Positions 1 to 8,646 are shown, numbered from the stretch's first letter. The stretch: DNA of 64,000 nt from CAILZL01 sp049840395 (GCA_049840395.1 JASGLD010000005.1:1302001-1366000); one strand, 5' to 3'. Made by a program: numbers and translations. Notes: generated by a model from the sequence alone, not told the origin.

Positions 1-440
1 CGGATATGGCGCTATTCCTGTTCACCAAGAACATCCTGGCCGGCAAGCCGATTGATGTCTTCAACCATGGTCATCACCGGCGCGATTTCACCTATGTGGC
101 GGATATCGCCAATGGCGTGGTGCGTGCGCTGGATCGTATCGCGCAACCTAATCCGGATTGGGATGGCAAGCAGCCCGATCCGAGTACCAGCAGTGCTCCT
201 TATCGTCTCTATAACATCGGCAACAATGCGCCGGTGGAGCTGATGCAGTACATCCAGGTGCTGGAGCAATGTCTGGGCAAGAAGGCCGAATTGAATCTGG
301 TGCCGCTACAGGCCGGTGACGTACCTGATACTTATGCCGACGTGGAGGCGCTGGTGCGTGATGTGGGATACAGGCCGGCTACGTCGGTGCAAGAGGGAAT
401 CAAGCGCTTCGTGGACTGGTATCTGGCTTACCACCAGTAG
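1..440 (+). CDS. NAD-dependent sugar epimerase, C-terminal part (UDP-glucuronate 4-epimerase-like)
   Basis: The gene is cut by the left edge; the open frame runs from the first bases to the TAG at 438-440. The visible 145 or so residues are the C-terminal part of an extended SDR sugar-nucleotide epimerase. The segment 'HHRRDFTYVADIANGVVRA' is the family's RDFTYVDDI signature. It is followed by 'YNIGNN' and by 'QAGDVPDTYADVEAL', which resembles the substrate-binding tail of UDP-glucuronate epimerases (LpsL/CapI/WbnF type). Such enzymes make UDP-galacturonate for capsule and EPS. The next genes on this strand supply PAPS and GDP-mannose, which fits polysaccharide precursor supply. Family is confident; exact substrate is inferred, because the nucleotide-binding half is off-window. 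Confidence 0.85.
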   Translation, partial: DMALFLFTKNILAGKPIDVFNHGHHRRDFTYVADIANGVVRALDRIAQPNPDWDGKQPDPSTSSAPYRLYNIGNNAPVELMQYIQVLEQCLGKKAELNLVPLQAGDVPDTYADVEALVRDVGYRPATSVQEGIKRFVDWYLAYHQ

Positions 441-441
441 G

Positions 442-476
442 GAGCGGGCTACGCGGCAGGCCGCCAAACCCGCCTC
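442..476. repeat. REP-like palindrome, copy 1
   Basis: An imperfect inverted repeat starting two bases after the epimerase stop codon. The left arm GAGCGGGC can pair with a right arm reading GCCTC/ACCCGCC, around an inner GCGGCAGGCCGC hairpin. It resembles copies at 6587-6624, 6644-6681 and 44341-44377. All lie just after genes. Confidence 0.55.
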
Positions 477-556
477 GACAGAAATGATCGAAGACACGGC
501 CGATCTCGACCTCATAACCATATAGCCATTCGCTTGGGCTTCGGGGGCGCCCGGGC

Positions 557-588
557 GTCACAATTCGAGTCTGTAACCGTATTGTGAC
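557..588. promoter_or_regulatory. Inverted repeat upstream of cysD
   Basis: A perfect 8-bp inverted repeat, GTCACAAT (557-564) and ATTGTGAC (581-588), separated by 16 bases. It ends six bases before the cysD start codon. It could be an operator or an mRNA hairpin over the ribosome-binding region. No purine-rich Shine-Dalgarno is visible between it and the ATG. The regulatory role is inference. Confidence 0.4.
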
Positions 589-594
589 CTAGCC

Positions 595-1524
595 ATGTCC
601 CCAGCCACGTCATCAGTCCTCAAGAGTCGCCTGACTCAGCTTGAAGAGCTCGAAGCCGAGAGCATCTTCATCATGCGCGAAGTGGTCGCCGAGTTTGAAA
701 ACCCGGTGATGCTGTATTCCATTGGTAAGGACTCCTCGGTGCTGCTGCATCTGGCGATGAAGGCCTTTCATCCGGCCAAGCCGCCATTCCCGTTGCTGCA
801 CGTCAATACCACCTGGAAATTCCGCGAGATGATTCAGTTCCGTGATGAGCGGATCAAAACCCTGGGGCTGGATTTCATCGAGCACATCAACCAGGAAGGC
901 GTGAAAAACGGCGTGACGCCGTTTACGCATGGCAGCAGCAAGTACACCGACATCATGAAGACCGAGGCGCTGAAGCAGGCGCTCAACAAGTACAAGTTCG
1001 ACGCCGCCTTCGGTGGTGCGCGCCGCGATGAAGAGAAATCGCGCGCCAAGGAGCGCGTGTTCTCGTTCCGTGACGCCAACCATCGCTGGGACCCGCGTAA
1101 TCAGCGCCCCGAGCTGTGGAAGGTGTACAACAGCCGCATCAACAAGGGTGAAAGCATCCGCGTGTTTCCGCTGTCCAACTGGACCGAGCTGGATATCTGG
1201 ATGTACATCCATAAGGAAAGCATTCCCATCGTGCCGCTGTACTACGCCAAGCAACGGCCGGTGGTGCGCCGCGACGGCATGATCATCATGATCGACGACG
1301 ATCGTTACCCGTTGAATCCGGGCGAAACACCCACCATGGAGCAGGTGCGTTTCCGTACGTTGGGTTGCTATCCGCTCACCGGCGCCATGCATTCGGACGC
1401 CGATTCGCTGGAAGCCATCATTGGTGAGATGTTGGAAAGCCGTACTTCCGAGCGCCAGGGCCGCGCCATCGACCACGATCAATCGGGTTCGATGGAGAAG
1501 AAGAAGAAAGAGGGTTACTTCTGA
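595..1524 (+). CDS. cysD: Sulfate adenylyltransferase subunit 2
   Basis: CysD is the small subunit of ATP sulfurylase and forms adenosine 5'-phosphosulfate (APS) from ATP and sulfate in the cytoplasm. The 309 residues match the family's usual length of about 300. Residues 41-49 read YSIGKDSSV, the PP-loop (SGGKDS-like) ATP-binding motif of the PAPS reductase/CysD fold. 'GGARRDEEKSRAKER' follows near residue 140, and the C-terminus is Lys-rich as usual. The stop TGA overlaps the cysNC start by one base (TGATG), so the two are translationally coupled. The start ATG has no good Shine-Dalgarno and sits just after an inverted repeat. The pair lies next to sugar-nucleotide genes rather than cysH/cysI, which suggests PAPS supply for polysaccharide sulfation (inference). 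Confidence 0.97.
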   Translation: MSPATSSVLKSRLTQLEELEAESIFIMREVVAEFENPVMLYSIGKDSSVLLHLAMKAFHPAKPPFPLLHVNTTWKFREMIQFRDERIKTLGLDFIEHINQEGVKNGVTPFTHGSSKYTDIMKTEALKQALNKYKFDAAFGGARRDEEKSRAKERVFSFRDANHRWDPRNQRPELWKVYNSRINKGESIRVFPLSNWTELDIWMYIHKESIPIVPLYYAKQRPVVRRDGMIIMIDDDRYPLNPGETPTMEQVRFRTLGCYPLTGAMHSDADSLEAIIGEMLESRTSERQGRAIDHDQSGSMEKKKKEGYF

Positions 1525-3449
1525 TGTCTGCCCAAGTGAACGAAAAGACCGCGCAGGTTGGCCAGGTACGCCAATTCATCAGCCGCCAGGAAACCAAGGG
1601 CCTGTTGCGTTTCATTACCTGCGGCAGCGTCGACGACGGCAAGAGCTCGTTGATCGGCCGCCTGCTGCACGACTCGCAGAAGATTCTCGAAGACCACATG
1701 GCGGCGGTGAAGGCCGACAGCCAGCGTTGGGGCACGCAGGGCGAGCAGGTCGATCTGGCCTTGCTGGTGGATGGTCTGCAGGCCGAGCGCGAGCAGGGCA
1801 TCACCATCGACGTGGCGTATCGCTACTTCGATACCGAACGCCGCAAATTCATCATTGCCGATACGCCGGGACATGAGCAGTACACCCGCAACATGGCCAC
1901 CGGTGCATCGACCGCCGATCTGGCGGTGATCCTGGTCGACGCCGCACGCGGTGTGCAGGTGCAGACCCGTCGTCATAGCTTCATCGTGTCGCTGTTGGGC
2001 ATTCGTCACGTGGTGGTGGCGGTGAACAAGATGGACCTGGTGAACTATGACCAGAAGGTGTTCCAGAACATCGCCGCCGAGTGCCGTCACTTCATGCGTT
2101 CGCTGGGCATTCAAGATCTGCGCGTGGTGCCGGTGTCGGCGCTCAAGGGCGACAATGTGGTGAAGCCCTCGCAGAACATGCCTTGGTACGAAGGCCAGCC
2201 GTTGCTGGAAATCCTCGACACCGTGGATGTCAGCGACGACTTTGCCGAAGACCTGCGTTTCCCCGTGCAATTGGTCAGTCGTCCCAATGCGGAATTCCGC
2301 GGCTATCAGGGCACGCTGGTGGCGGGCCATGTGCGTGTGGGCGATCAGATCATGTCGCTGCCCTCGCGCAAGACCAGCAAGGTCAAAGAAATTGTCACCT
2401 ATGACGGCAAGCTATCCGAAGCGGCCGCGCCCATGGCGGTGACGCTGACGCTGGAAGATGAAATCGACATCGCCCGCGGCGACCTTCTGGCCCATCCGGA
2501 TCGGGCGCCCACCGTGGCGCGCGAGTTCGATGCGCACATCATCTGGATGGCCGAGCAGCCCTTGCTGCCGGGCAAGCAGTACGACTTCAAGATCGCCAGC
2601 CAGTATGTGCGTGGCACCATCCAGGAAATCGAATATCGCGTCGATGTGAACGATCTGTCGCGCCATGCCGCCGGTGAGTTGAAGCTCAACGAAATCGCGG
2701 TGTGCAAGATCGCGCTGAATCATGCCGTGGCCTACGACGTGTACGACGTGTGCCGCGAGACCGGCAGCTTCATCGTGGTCGATCGTTTGAATAACGCCAC
2801 GGCCGGCGCCGGCATGATCCGGCGCAGCGCCGCGGTGAAGGCGCATGAAGTGCACGGCAATGTGTACTCGGAAAAGCTGGAAGTGACGCGCCAGATGCGC
2901 GCCAACCAGAAGAGCCAGCAACCCTGCATTCTGTGGTTCACCGGTCTGTCCGGTTCCGGCAAGTCGACCGTTGCCAATGCGGTGGAACAGGAGCTGTTCC
3001 GTCGTGGTTATCACAGCTACCTGCTGGATGGCGACAATGTGCGCCATGGCTTGAACCGCGATCTGGGTTTCACCGACGACGAGCGGGTGGAGAACATCCG
3101 TCGCATCGGTGAAGTGTCGCGCTTGTTTGTGGATGCCGGTTTGATTGTGCTGACGGCCTTCATTTCGCCGTTCCGCAGCGATCGCAAGCTGGTGCGCGAA
3201 CTGGTGGAGGCCGGCGAGTTCATCGAGGTGTATGTCAGCACTTCGCTGGAAGTGTGCGAAAGTCGCGATCCCAAGGGCCTGTACAACCGGGCGCGCCAGG
3301 GCCAGATCAAGAACTTCACCGGCATCAGTTCGCCCTACGAGGCGCCCGAGAGCGCCGAGATTGTGCTCGACACCTCAAAGCTGCACGTCGATGATTGCGT
3401 TGCCAAGATCATCGAGTATCTTGAAGCGTCCGGTCGCCTGAAGCTGTAA
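1524..3449 (+). CDS. cysN: Bifunctional sulfate adenylyltransferase subunit 1 / APS kinase
   Basis: A fused CysN-CysC protein of 641 residues, the NodQ-like arrangement. The N-terminal part is an EF-Tu-type GTPase that drives ATP sulfurylase: P-loop GSVDDGKSS at residues 34-42, then DTPGHEQYTRNM (G3) and NKMD (G4), followed by beta-barrel domains. The C-terminal part, from about residue 455, is APS kinase with its own P-loop GLSGSGKST at 474-482 and the family segment FISPFRSDR. Together with CysD it converts sulfate to PAPS. It starts one base inside the cysD stop codon. It is followed by palindromic repeats and then manC. No PAPS reductase or sulfotransferase is visible in the window. Confidence 0.96.
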   Translation: MSAQVNEKTAQVGQVRQFISRQETKGLLRFITCGSVDDGKSSLIGRLLHDSQKILEDHMAAVKADSQRWGTQGEQVDLALLVDGLQAEREQGITIDVAYRYFDTERRKFIIADTPGHEQYTRNMATGASTADLAVILVDAARGVQVQTRRHSFIVSLLGIRHVVVAVNKMDLVNYDQKVFQNIAAECRHFMRSLGIQDLRVVPVSALKGDNVVKPSQNMPWYEGQPLLEILDTVDVSDDFAEDLRFPVQLVSRPNAEFRGYQGTLVAGHVRVGDQIMSLPSRKTSKVKEIVTYDGKLSEAAAPMAVTLTLEDEIDIARGDLLAHPDRAPTVAREFDAHIIWMAEQPLLPGKQYDFKIASQYVRGTIQEIEYRVDVNDLSRHAAGELKLNEIAVCKIALNHAVAYDVYDVCRETGSFIVVDRLNNATAGAGMIRRSAAVKAHEVHGNVYSEKLEVTRQMRANQKSQQPCILWFTGLSGSGKSTVANAVEQELFRRGYHSYLLDGDNVRHGLNRDLGFTDDERVENIRRIGEVSRLFVDAGLIVLTAFISPFRSDRKLVRELVEAGEFIEVYVSTSLEVCESRDPKGLYNRARQGQIKNFTGISSPYEAPESAEIVLDTSKLHVDDCVAKIIEYLEASGRLKL

Positions 3450-3450
3450 T

Positions 3451-3554
3451 GCGGGTTTAACCCGCTTACTTTTCAATGTTGGGGCGGGTCTATGACCCGC
3501 TCGCTCCCATTGCAGGCAAGATCAAAACGGGTGGGTCACAGACCCGCCCCTGCG
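3451..3554. repeat. Nested REP-like palindromes between cysNC and manC
   Basis: GCGGGTTTAACCCGC at 3451-3465 is a 15-base palindrome. A second unit at 3481-3508 (GGGGCGGGTCTATGACCCGC) and a third at 3527-3554 carry the same GCGGGT/ACCCGC core. The outer arms 3481-3490 and 3541-3550 are fully complementary, so the whole region can fold into one long hairpin. No U-tract follows, so it is not a plain terminator. Confidence 0.6.
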
Positions 3555-3573
3555 TTTTTGTAAGGATGTGCTC

Positions 3574-5013
3574 ATGTTGATTCCCGTCGTCCTGTCCGGT
3601 GGTTCGGGTACCCGCCTGTGGCCCCTGTCGCGCGAGCTTTACCCCAAGCAGCTGCTATCGCTGGTGGGCAAGGGCACCATGTTGCAGGAGACCTTGGCGC
3701 GTATTGGCGGCGGCAGCGATGTGGCCGCGCCCATCGTGGTTTGTAATGAAAGCCATCGTTTCCTGGTGGCCGAGCAGTTGCGCCAGGTTAAGACCAGTGC
3801 CAGCGCGATTCTGTTGGAACCGGTGGGTCGCAACACCGCCCCTGCCGTAGCCGTGGCGGCGTTGATGGCCATCGCCAAAGCCAAGAGCGGCGAAGACCCG
3901 GTGTTGCTGGTGCTGCCCGCCGATCATGTGATTCGCGATGTGAAGGCCTTCCAGACCGCGGTGCAGTTGGGTTTGAAAGCCGCCGAAGCCGGTCAGTTGG
4001 TGACCTTTGGTGTGGTGCCGGCCAAACCTGAAACCGGTTATGGCTACATTCGTCGCGGCGAGGGCGCAGGTCCCAGCTATCCGGTGGCTCAGTTCGTTGA
4101 GAAGCCCAATCTCGCTACTGCTCAGGAGTATGTGGCCTCGGGTCGCTACTACTGGAATAGCGGCATGTTTATGTTCCGCGCGCGCGCTGTATTGGATGAG
4201 CTGCGTCAGTTTGCACCGGCGATTCACGATGCCTGTGTGGCCGCTCTTAAAGCCAGCAAGCACGATCTGGATTTCACTCGCCTGCCCAAGGACGAGTTCA
4301 CCGCCTGCCCCAGCGATTCCATCGACTACGCCGTGATGGAAAAAACCAGCAAGGCCGTGGTGGTGCCGTTGGATGCCGGCTGGAGCGATGTGGGTTCCTG
4401 GTCGGCGCTGCACGAAGCCATTCCGGCGGATGCCGACGGCAACGTCAATATTGGCGACGTGCTCACCAGCGATTCGCAGGGTAACTATCTGCACTCCACC
4501 AGTCGCTTGGTGGCCACTGTGGGTCTCAAGGACCACGTAGTGATCGAGACCAAGGATGCGGTGATGGTGGCGCCCAAGGATCGCGTGCAGGACGTCAAGA
4601 ACCTGGTTAATGAACTCAAGAAGCAGGGGCGTTACGAGACTTCGCTGCATCGTGAAGTGTTTCGTCCCTGGGGTAGCTACGACAGCATCGATAATGGCGA
4701 GCGCTTCCAGGTGAAGCGCTTGATCGTCAACCCGGGCGCGACGCTGTCGCTGCAGCTGCATCATCACCGCGCCGAGCATTGGGTGGTGGTGTCGGGCACG
4801 GCGCGCATCACCTGCGACGACAAGGTGTTCCTGCTGGAAGAAAATCAGTCCACCTATATTCCCATCGGCTCGAAGCACCGCGTCGATAACCCGGGCAAGA
4901 TTCCGCTGCACATCATCGAAGTGCAGTCCGGCTCGTACCTGGGCGAAGATGACATCGTGCGATTTGAAGATGTGTACGGTCGTCAGGGTGATAAGCCGAC
5001 CAATCTGGGTTGA
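3574..5013 (+). CDS. manC: Mannose-1-phosphate guanylyltransferase / mannose-6-phosphate isomerase
   Basis: A bifunctional type II PMI-GMP (ManC/AlgA/XanB family). It isomerises fructose-6-P to mannose-6-P and makes GDP-mannose from mannose-1-P and GTP. The 479 residues match the family's length. The nucleotidyltransferase signature SGGSGTRLWPLSRELYPKQ lies at about residues 8-26. The C-terminal cupin isomerase domain begins near residue 365 (RPWGSYDSIDNGERFQVKR) and carries the metal-binding run LQLHHHRAEHW. I chose ATG 3574 because TAAGGA at 3561-3566 lies seven bases upstream; the in-frame GTG at 3568 is too close to it. A strong terminator follows at 5052. With the phosphomannomutase downstream it supplies GDP-mannose for the EPS locus. 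Confidence 0.95.
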   Translation: MLIPVVLSGGSGTRLWPLSRELYPKQLLSLVGKGTMLQETLARIGGGSDVAAPIVVCNESHRFLVAEQLRQVKTSASAILLEPVGRNTAPAVAVAALMAIAKAKSGEDPVLLVLPADHVIRDVKAFQTAVQLGLKAAEAGQLVTFGVVPAKPETGYGYIRRGEGAGPSYPVAQFVEKPNLATAQEYVASGRYYWNSGMFMFRARAVLDELRQFAPAIHDACVAALKASKHDLDFTRLPKDEFTACPSDSIDYAVMEKTSKAVVVPLDAGWSDVGSWSALHEAIPADADGNVNIGDVLTSDSQGNYLHSTSRLVATVGLKDHVVIETKDAVMVAPKDRVQDVKNLVNELKKQGRYETSLHREVFRPWGSYDSIDNGERFQVKRLIVNPGATLSLQLHHHRAEHWVVVSGTARITCDDKVFLLEENQSTYIPIGSKHRVDNPGKIPLHIIEVQSGSYLGEDDIVRFEDVYGRQGDKPTNLG

Positions 5014-5051
5014 GCTTAAGCTCGCTTTGCCGTCTATCTGGTCGATCCATG

Positions 5052-5084
5052 CAAGGCGCACGAATTTCGTGCGCCTTGTTTTTT
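5052..5084 (+). terminator. Rho-independent terminator after manC
   Basis: A 12-bp perfect stem (CAAGGCGCACGA at 5052-5063 with TCGTGCGCCTTG at 5067-5078), loop ATT, then six T (5079-5084). It separates manC from the phosphomannomutase gene, which must then have its own promoter within 5085-5214. Confidence 0.9.
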
Positions 5085-5214
5085 GGCGACTCATTTGCCC
5101 GCTGAATTTGCGCCAACTCACAGCGCGGCTGATTTGTAGGACGTTCTGCATTGCTTGCGACTGTGTCAGTCGCCACAATCAGGCTTTCGCCAGACCCTGA
5201 GGGAGTTTTCCGCA

Positions 5215-6579
5215 ATGCCATCACCCATCGCCGGATTTAAAGCCTACGACCTGCGCGGTCGGATTCCTTCGGAACTCAATCCCGATGTGGCGTATCGCGT
5301 CGGGCGCGCTTATGCCGAATGGTTGAAGCCGAAGAAAGTGGTGGTGGGACGCGATATCCGTCTGTCCAGCGCGCAGCTGTGCGAAGCCTTGGTGCGTGGC
5401 CTGTTGGATTCTGGCGTGGATGTTTACGACATCGGTCTGTGCGGCACCGAGGGTGTGTACTTCGCCACCTTTGCCGAGAAGATGGATGGCGGCATCATGG
5501 TCACGGCCAGCCACAATCCGCCGGACTATAACGGCATGAAGTTCGTGCGTGAGCAGTCCAGACCCATCAGTGGCGATACCGGTCTGTTCGACATCAAGAA
5601 GATTGCCGATGCCGACGTGTACAGCACGCCGGCGAAGAAGGGTGAGCTGCACCAGCTCAATACCTGGGACAAGTACATCGAGCATCTGCGTTCCTATCTC
5701 GATGTCAGCAAGTTGAAGAAGCTCAAGATCGTGGTCAATGCCGGCAATGGCGGTGCCGGCGCAGTGGTGGATAGTCTCGAAAAGTATCTGCCCTTCGAGT
5801 TCATCAAGATTCATCACAATCCCGATGGCACTTTTCCGAACGGCGTCCCTAATCCGATGTTGGAAGAGAATCGTGCTTCCACCATCAATGCGATCAAAGA
5901 GCACAAGGCCGATCTGGGCATTGCCTGGGATGGTGACTATGACCGTTGTTTCTTCTTCGATGAGCGTGGTGAGTTTATTGAGGGCTACTACATCGTTGGC
6001 CTGTTGGCCTCGATGTTCCTCAAGCGTGAAAAAGGCGCGCGTATCGTTTATGACCCGCGTCTGACCTGGGCGACGGTGGAGATCGTGAAATCATTGGGTG
6101 GCGTGCCGGTGCAGTCTAAGTCCGGTCACGCTTTCATCAAGGATGTGATGCGTCACAACGATGCGCTCTATGGCGGCGAGATGAGCGCGCATCACTACTT
6201 TCGCGCCTTCGGTTACTGCGACAGCGGCCAGGTGCCCTGGTTGTTGGTGACGCAGCTGCTGTGCGAAACCGGCAAGCCGTTGTCGGCTTTGGTTAACGAG
6301 CGCATCGCGGCCTTCCCGGCCAGCGGCGAAATCAATCGTCGCGTGGCCGATGCCAAGGCGGTGATCAAGCAAGTCGAAGATCATTACAAGCCGGGCGCAT
6401 TGAATGTCGATTACACCGATGGTTTGTCGGTCGAGTACGCCGATTGGCGTTTCAATCTGCGCTCTTCGAACACTGAACCTTTGCTGCGCTTGAATGTGGA
6501 GAGCCGGGCCAATGTGGCCTTGATGCAAGCCAAGACGGCCGAGTTGCTGGCCATGATTGGCGGCGAGGCGGCGCATTAA
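5215..6579 (+). CDS. manB: Phosphomannomutase / phosphoglucomutase (AlgC/XanA type)
   Basis: Interconverts hexose-6-phosphate and hexose-1-phosphate, giving mannose-1-P for ManC and probably glucose-1-P. The 454 residues form the four-domain alpha-D-phosphohexomutase. The phosphoserine loop TASHNP is at 97-102 (Ser99). The metal loop DGDYDR is at 239-244. The sugar-binding segment GGEMSAHHYF lies near residue 322, and the C-terminal phosphate-binding loop reads RSSNTEPLLRLNVE. Start ATG 5215 follows a GAGGGAG ribosome-binding site. An in-frame upstream ATG at 5155 would add a 20-residue extension absent from the family. Bifunctionality is inferred from similarity to AlgC. Confidence 0.94.
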   Translation: MPSPIAGFKAYDLRGRIPSELNPDVAYRVGRAYAEWLKPKKVVVGRDIRLSSAQLCEALVRGLLDSGVDVYDIGLCGTEGVYFATFAEKMDGGIMVTASHNPPDYNGMKFVREQSRPISGDTGLFDIKKIADADVYSTPAKKGELHQLNTWDKYIEHLRSYLDVSKLKKLKIVVNAGNGGAGAVVDSLEKYLPFEFIKIHHNPDGTFPNGVPNPMLEENRASTINAIKEHKADLGIAWDGDYDRCFFFDERGEFIEGYYIVGLLASMFLKREKGARIVYDPRLTWATVEIVKSLGGVPVQSKSGHAFIKDVMRHNDALYGGEMSAHHYFRAFGYCDSGQVPWLLVTQLLCETGKPLSALVNERIAAFPASGEINRRVADAKAVIKQVEDHYKPGALNVDYTDGLSVEYADWRFNLRSSNTEPLLRLNVESRANVALMQAKTAELLAMIGGEAAH

Positions 6580-6586
6580 GAGGTAA

Positions 6587-6681
6587 GAGGGTGGGTAACG
6601 CGGAGGACCGCTAAGCCCGCCCTTATCTGGCTTCTTTATTTGGTAGGGGCGGGTGGCGCTGAAGACAGCTAACCCGCCCGT
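6587..6681. repeat. REP-like palindromes, tandem pair
   Basis: Two copies follow the mutase gene. The first (6587-6624) has GGGTGGGTAACG, a central CGCGGAGGACCG and CTAAGCCCGCCC. The second (6644-6681) has GGGGCGGGTGGCGCTG and CAGCTAACCCGCCC. Both form hairpins with complementary GGGCGGGT/ACCCGCCC-like ends. The first is nearly identical to the copy at 44341-44377. Confidence 0.6.
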
Positions 6682-6708
6682 CCGGCTCTTAATTTGTTTC
6701 CGTCGCGA

Positions 6709-6737
6709 TTGACCCGAACTAATCGCATCCCTACACT
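6709..6737 (+). promoter_or_regulatory. Promoter of tRNA-Val
   Basis: A sigma70-type promoter: -35 TTGACC at 6709-6714, a 17-base spacer, and -10 TACACT at 6732-6737. The predicted transcript start is about 10 bases before the mature tRNA. Confidence 0.8.
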
Positions 6738-6753
6738 ACGCACCCCTTCAAAA

Positions 6754-6828
6754 GGGCGGTTAGCTCAGCGGTAGAGCACTGCTTTCACACGGCAGGGGTC
6801 ACAGGTTCAAACCCTGTACCGCCCACCA
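6754..6828 (+). tRNA. tRNA-Val (anticodon CAC)
   Basis: A cloverleaf with acceptor GGGCGGT/ACCGCCC, D-arm TAGCTCAGCGGTAGAGCA, anticodon stem CTGCT/GGCAG with loop TTCACAC, and T-arm ACAGGTTCAAACCCTGT. The CCA end is encoded. The loop gives anticodon CAC, which reads GUG. It lies 130 bases upstream of gltX. Confidence 0.95.
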
Positions 6829-6958
6829 TCTTCTTCTGGCTGCTTCTTCTCTGATCTGGCAAGGAAGAAGTAGTGACCCACTGGCCATTCGGCTGCACGG
6901 GTCGTGCTTCTCTTGGGCCTGCAGGCATGAAACGGCCGACCTGCTTCTGGTGGCCCGA

Positions 6959-8353
6959 ATGACCGTTCGCACCCGCTTCGCTCCCAGTCCCACCGGCATG
7001 CTGCACATCGGCGGCGTGCGTACCGCGTTGTTCTCCTGGCTGTATGCCAAGCGTCATGGCGGCAAATTCATTCTGCGTATTGAAGATACGGATCGCGAGC
7101 GTTCCACCGATGAAGCGACGCAGGTCATTCTTGATGGTATGAAATGGCTGGGTCTGGTTGAGGACGAAGGCCCGTACTATCAGACCAAGCGTATGGATCG
7201 TTATAAAGAAGTGATCGAGCAATGGCTGCGCGAAGGCAAGGCCTATCGCTGCTATTGCACCAAGGAAGAGCTTGAAGAACTGCGCGCATCGCAAATGGCC
7301 GCCAAGCAGAACCCGCGCTATGACGGTCGTTGGCGCGAACGCACAGATGCGCGTCCTGGCGTCGATCCGGTGATTCGTTTCAAGAATCCTCTGGACGGCA
7401 CGGTGATCGTCGACGATCAGGTGCATGGCCGGGTGGCCTTTGAAAATACTCAACTCGACGATCTCATCATTGCGCGTTCCGATGGTACCCCCACTTATAA
7501 CTTCTGTGTGGTGGTGGACGATTGGGATATGGGGGTGACGCATGTGGTGCGTGGCGACGATCATCTCAACAACACGCCGCGCCAGATCAACATGCTGCGT
7601 GCGCTGGGTGCGACGCCGCCGGTGTATGCGCATTTGCCCATGATTCTCGGTGCGGATGGCGCCAAGTTGTCCAAGCGCCATGGTGCAGTGAGTGTGTTGC
7701 AGTACCAGGAAGAGGGCTACTTGCCCGCTGCATTGCTCAACTACCTGGTGCGTCTGGGTTGGTCGCATGGTGATCAGGAGGTCTTCACCATCGAAGAAAT
7801 GATTCAGTTCTTCGATATCAAGGACGTCAATAAATCCGCGTCGGCCTTCAACCCGGAAAAATTGTTGTGGCTGAATCAACAGCACATCATGAAAGCTCCG
7901 GTAAGCGTGCTGGCGGCAGGCTTGCGCGAGCAGTTGGCGCGACTCGATGTGCAATGCGACGATCAAGTCTTGCTGGAAGGCGTGGCCAATGTGCTGCGCG
8001 AACGCGCCAAGACCTTCAAGGACATGGCGCAGACCGGTCTGTACTTCTTCCGTGAATTCGAGCAGTACGACGACAAGTCCGCCAAGAAGAATCTCACCGC
8101 CGAGGCCATGCCTATTCTTGCGGCATTGGAATCCGGTCTGGCCGCGTTGCCGGAATGGCAGGCCGCTCCCATCCACGAAGTCATTCATGCAGTGGCGGCG
8201 CAGTTCAATGTGGGGCTGGGCAAGGTGGCACAACCCCTGCGTGTGGCTGCCTGTGGCAGCGCCGTGTCGCCGCCTATTGATGCGACTCTGGCCGTGCTTG
8301 GCAAGGCGAATACGGTGGCGCGTCTGCAGCGGGCGCAGCGTTATCCGGGATGA
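6959..8353 (+). CDS. gltX: Glutamyl-tRNA synthetase
   Basis: Charges tRNA-Glu with glutamate; a class I synthetase of 464 residues. The N-terminus RTRFAPSPTGMLHIGGVRTA carries the HIGH-type motif (HIGG, residues 16-19). The KMSKS-type loop is KLSKR at 236-240. ATG 6959 matches the family N-terminus; an in-frame GTG three codons upstream (6950) is possible, and neither has a clear ribosome-binding site. CxC is present in YRCYCTKEEL, but the third zinc Cys of the E. coli enzyme appears to be Trp (YDGRWRERTD), so the zinc site is probably lost. It lies between tRNA genes, including its substrate tRNA-Glu downstream. Confidence 0.96.
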   Translation: MTVRTRFAPSPTGMLHIGGVRTALFSWLYAKRHGGKFILRIEDTDRERSTDEATQVILDGMKWLGLVEDEGPYYQTKRMDRYKEVIEQWLREGKAYRCYCTKEELEELRASQMAAKQNPRYDGRWRERTDARPGVDPVIRFKNPLDGTVIVDDQVHGRVAFENTQLDDLIIARSDGTPTYNFCVVVDDWDMGVTHVVRGDDHLNNTPRQINMLRALGATPPVYAHLPMILGADGAKLSKRHGAVSVLQYQEEGYLPAALLNYLVRLGWSHGDQEVFTIEEMIQFFDIKDVNKSASAFNPEKLLWLNQQHIMKAPVSVLAAGLREQLARLDVQCDDQVLLEGVANVLRERAKTFKDMAQTGLYFFREFEQYDDKSAKKNLTAEAMPILAALESGLAALPEWQAAPIHEVIHAVAAQFNVGLGKVAQPLRVAACGSAVSPPIDATLAVLGKANTVARLQRAQRYPG

Positions 8354-8418
8354 GTTCAGTGCTGCTTTTCGTGGTCATATTTTTTCGAATGTTCGCGGGG
8401 TTTTAACCGGGAATTTTC

Positions 8419-8447
8419 TTGACACAGATAGGGCGCTTAAATACAGT
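8419..8447 (+). promoter_or_regulatory. Promoter of the tRNA-Ala/tRNA-Glu unit
   Basis: Consensus -35 TTGACA at 8419-8424, a 17-base spacer, and -10 TACAGT at 8442-8447. It is followed by a GC-rich discriminator (ACGCGCCC) of the type seen at stringently controlled stable-RNA promoters. The mature tRNA-Ala begins 16 bases after the -10. Confidence 0.88.
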
Positions 8448-8462
8448 ACGCGCCCTTGCTGT

Positions 8463-8538
<76 letters not shown>

Positions 8539-8570
8539 GACCTACAGTAAGTTTCAAGTTCGAGGCTAGT

Positions 8571-8646
8571 GTCCCCATCGTCTAGAGGCCCAGGACACCG
8601 CCCTTTCACGGCAGTAACAGGGGTTCGAATCCCCTTGGGGACGCCA
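8571..8646 (+). tRNA. tRNA-Glu (anticodon TTC)
   Basis: Acceptor GTCCCCA pairs with TGGGGAC, and the anticodon loop CTTTCAC gives TTC. T-arm CAGGGGTTCGAATCCCCTT, discriminator G and an encoded CCA are present. Six T follow the CCA, then a 7-bp hairpin (CGACGCC 8653-8659 with GGCGTCG 8670-8676) that may help end the transcript. Confidence 0.96.

Noticed and set aside
3655..5178. A 507-codon open frame antisense to manC
   Set aside because: It lies wholly opposite a clear manC gene and shows no recognisable domain.
6785..8233. A 482-codon open frame antisense to gltX
   Set aside because: It mirrors the codon pattern of gltX, has no ribosome-binding site or family signature, and its His/Arg-rich composition is typical of an antisense shadow.
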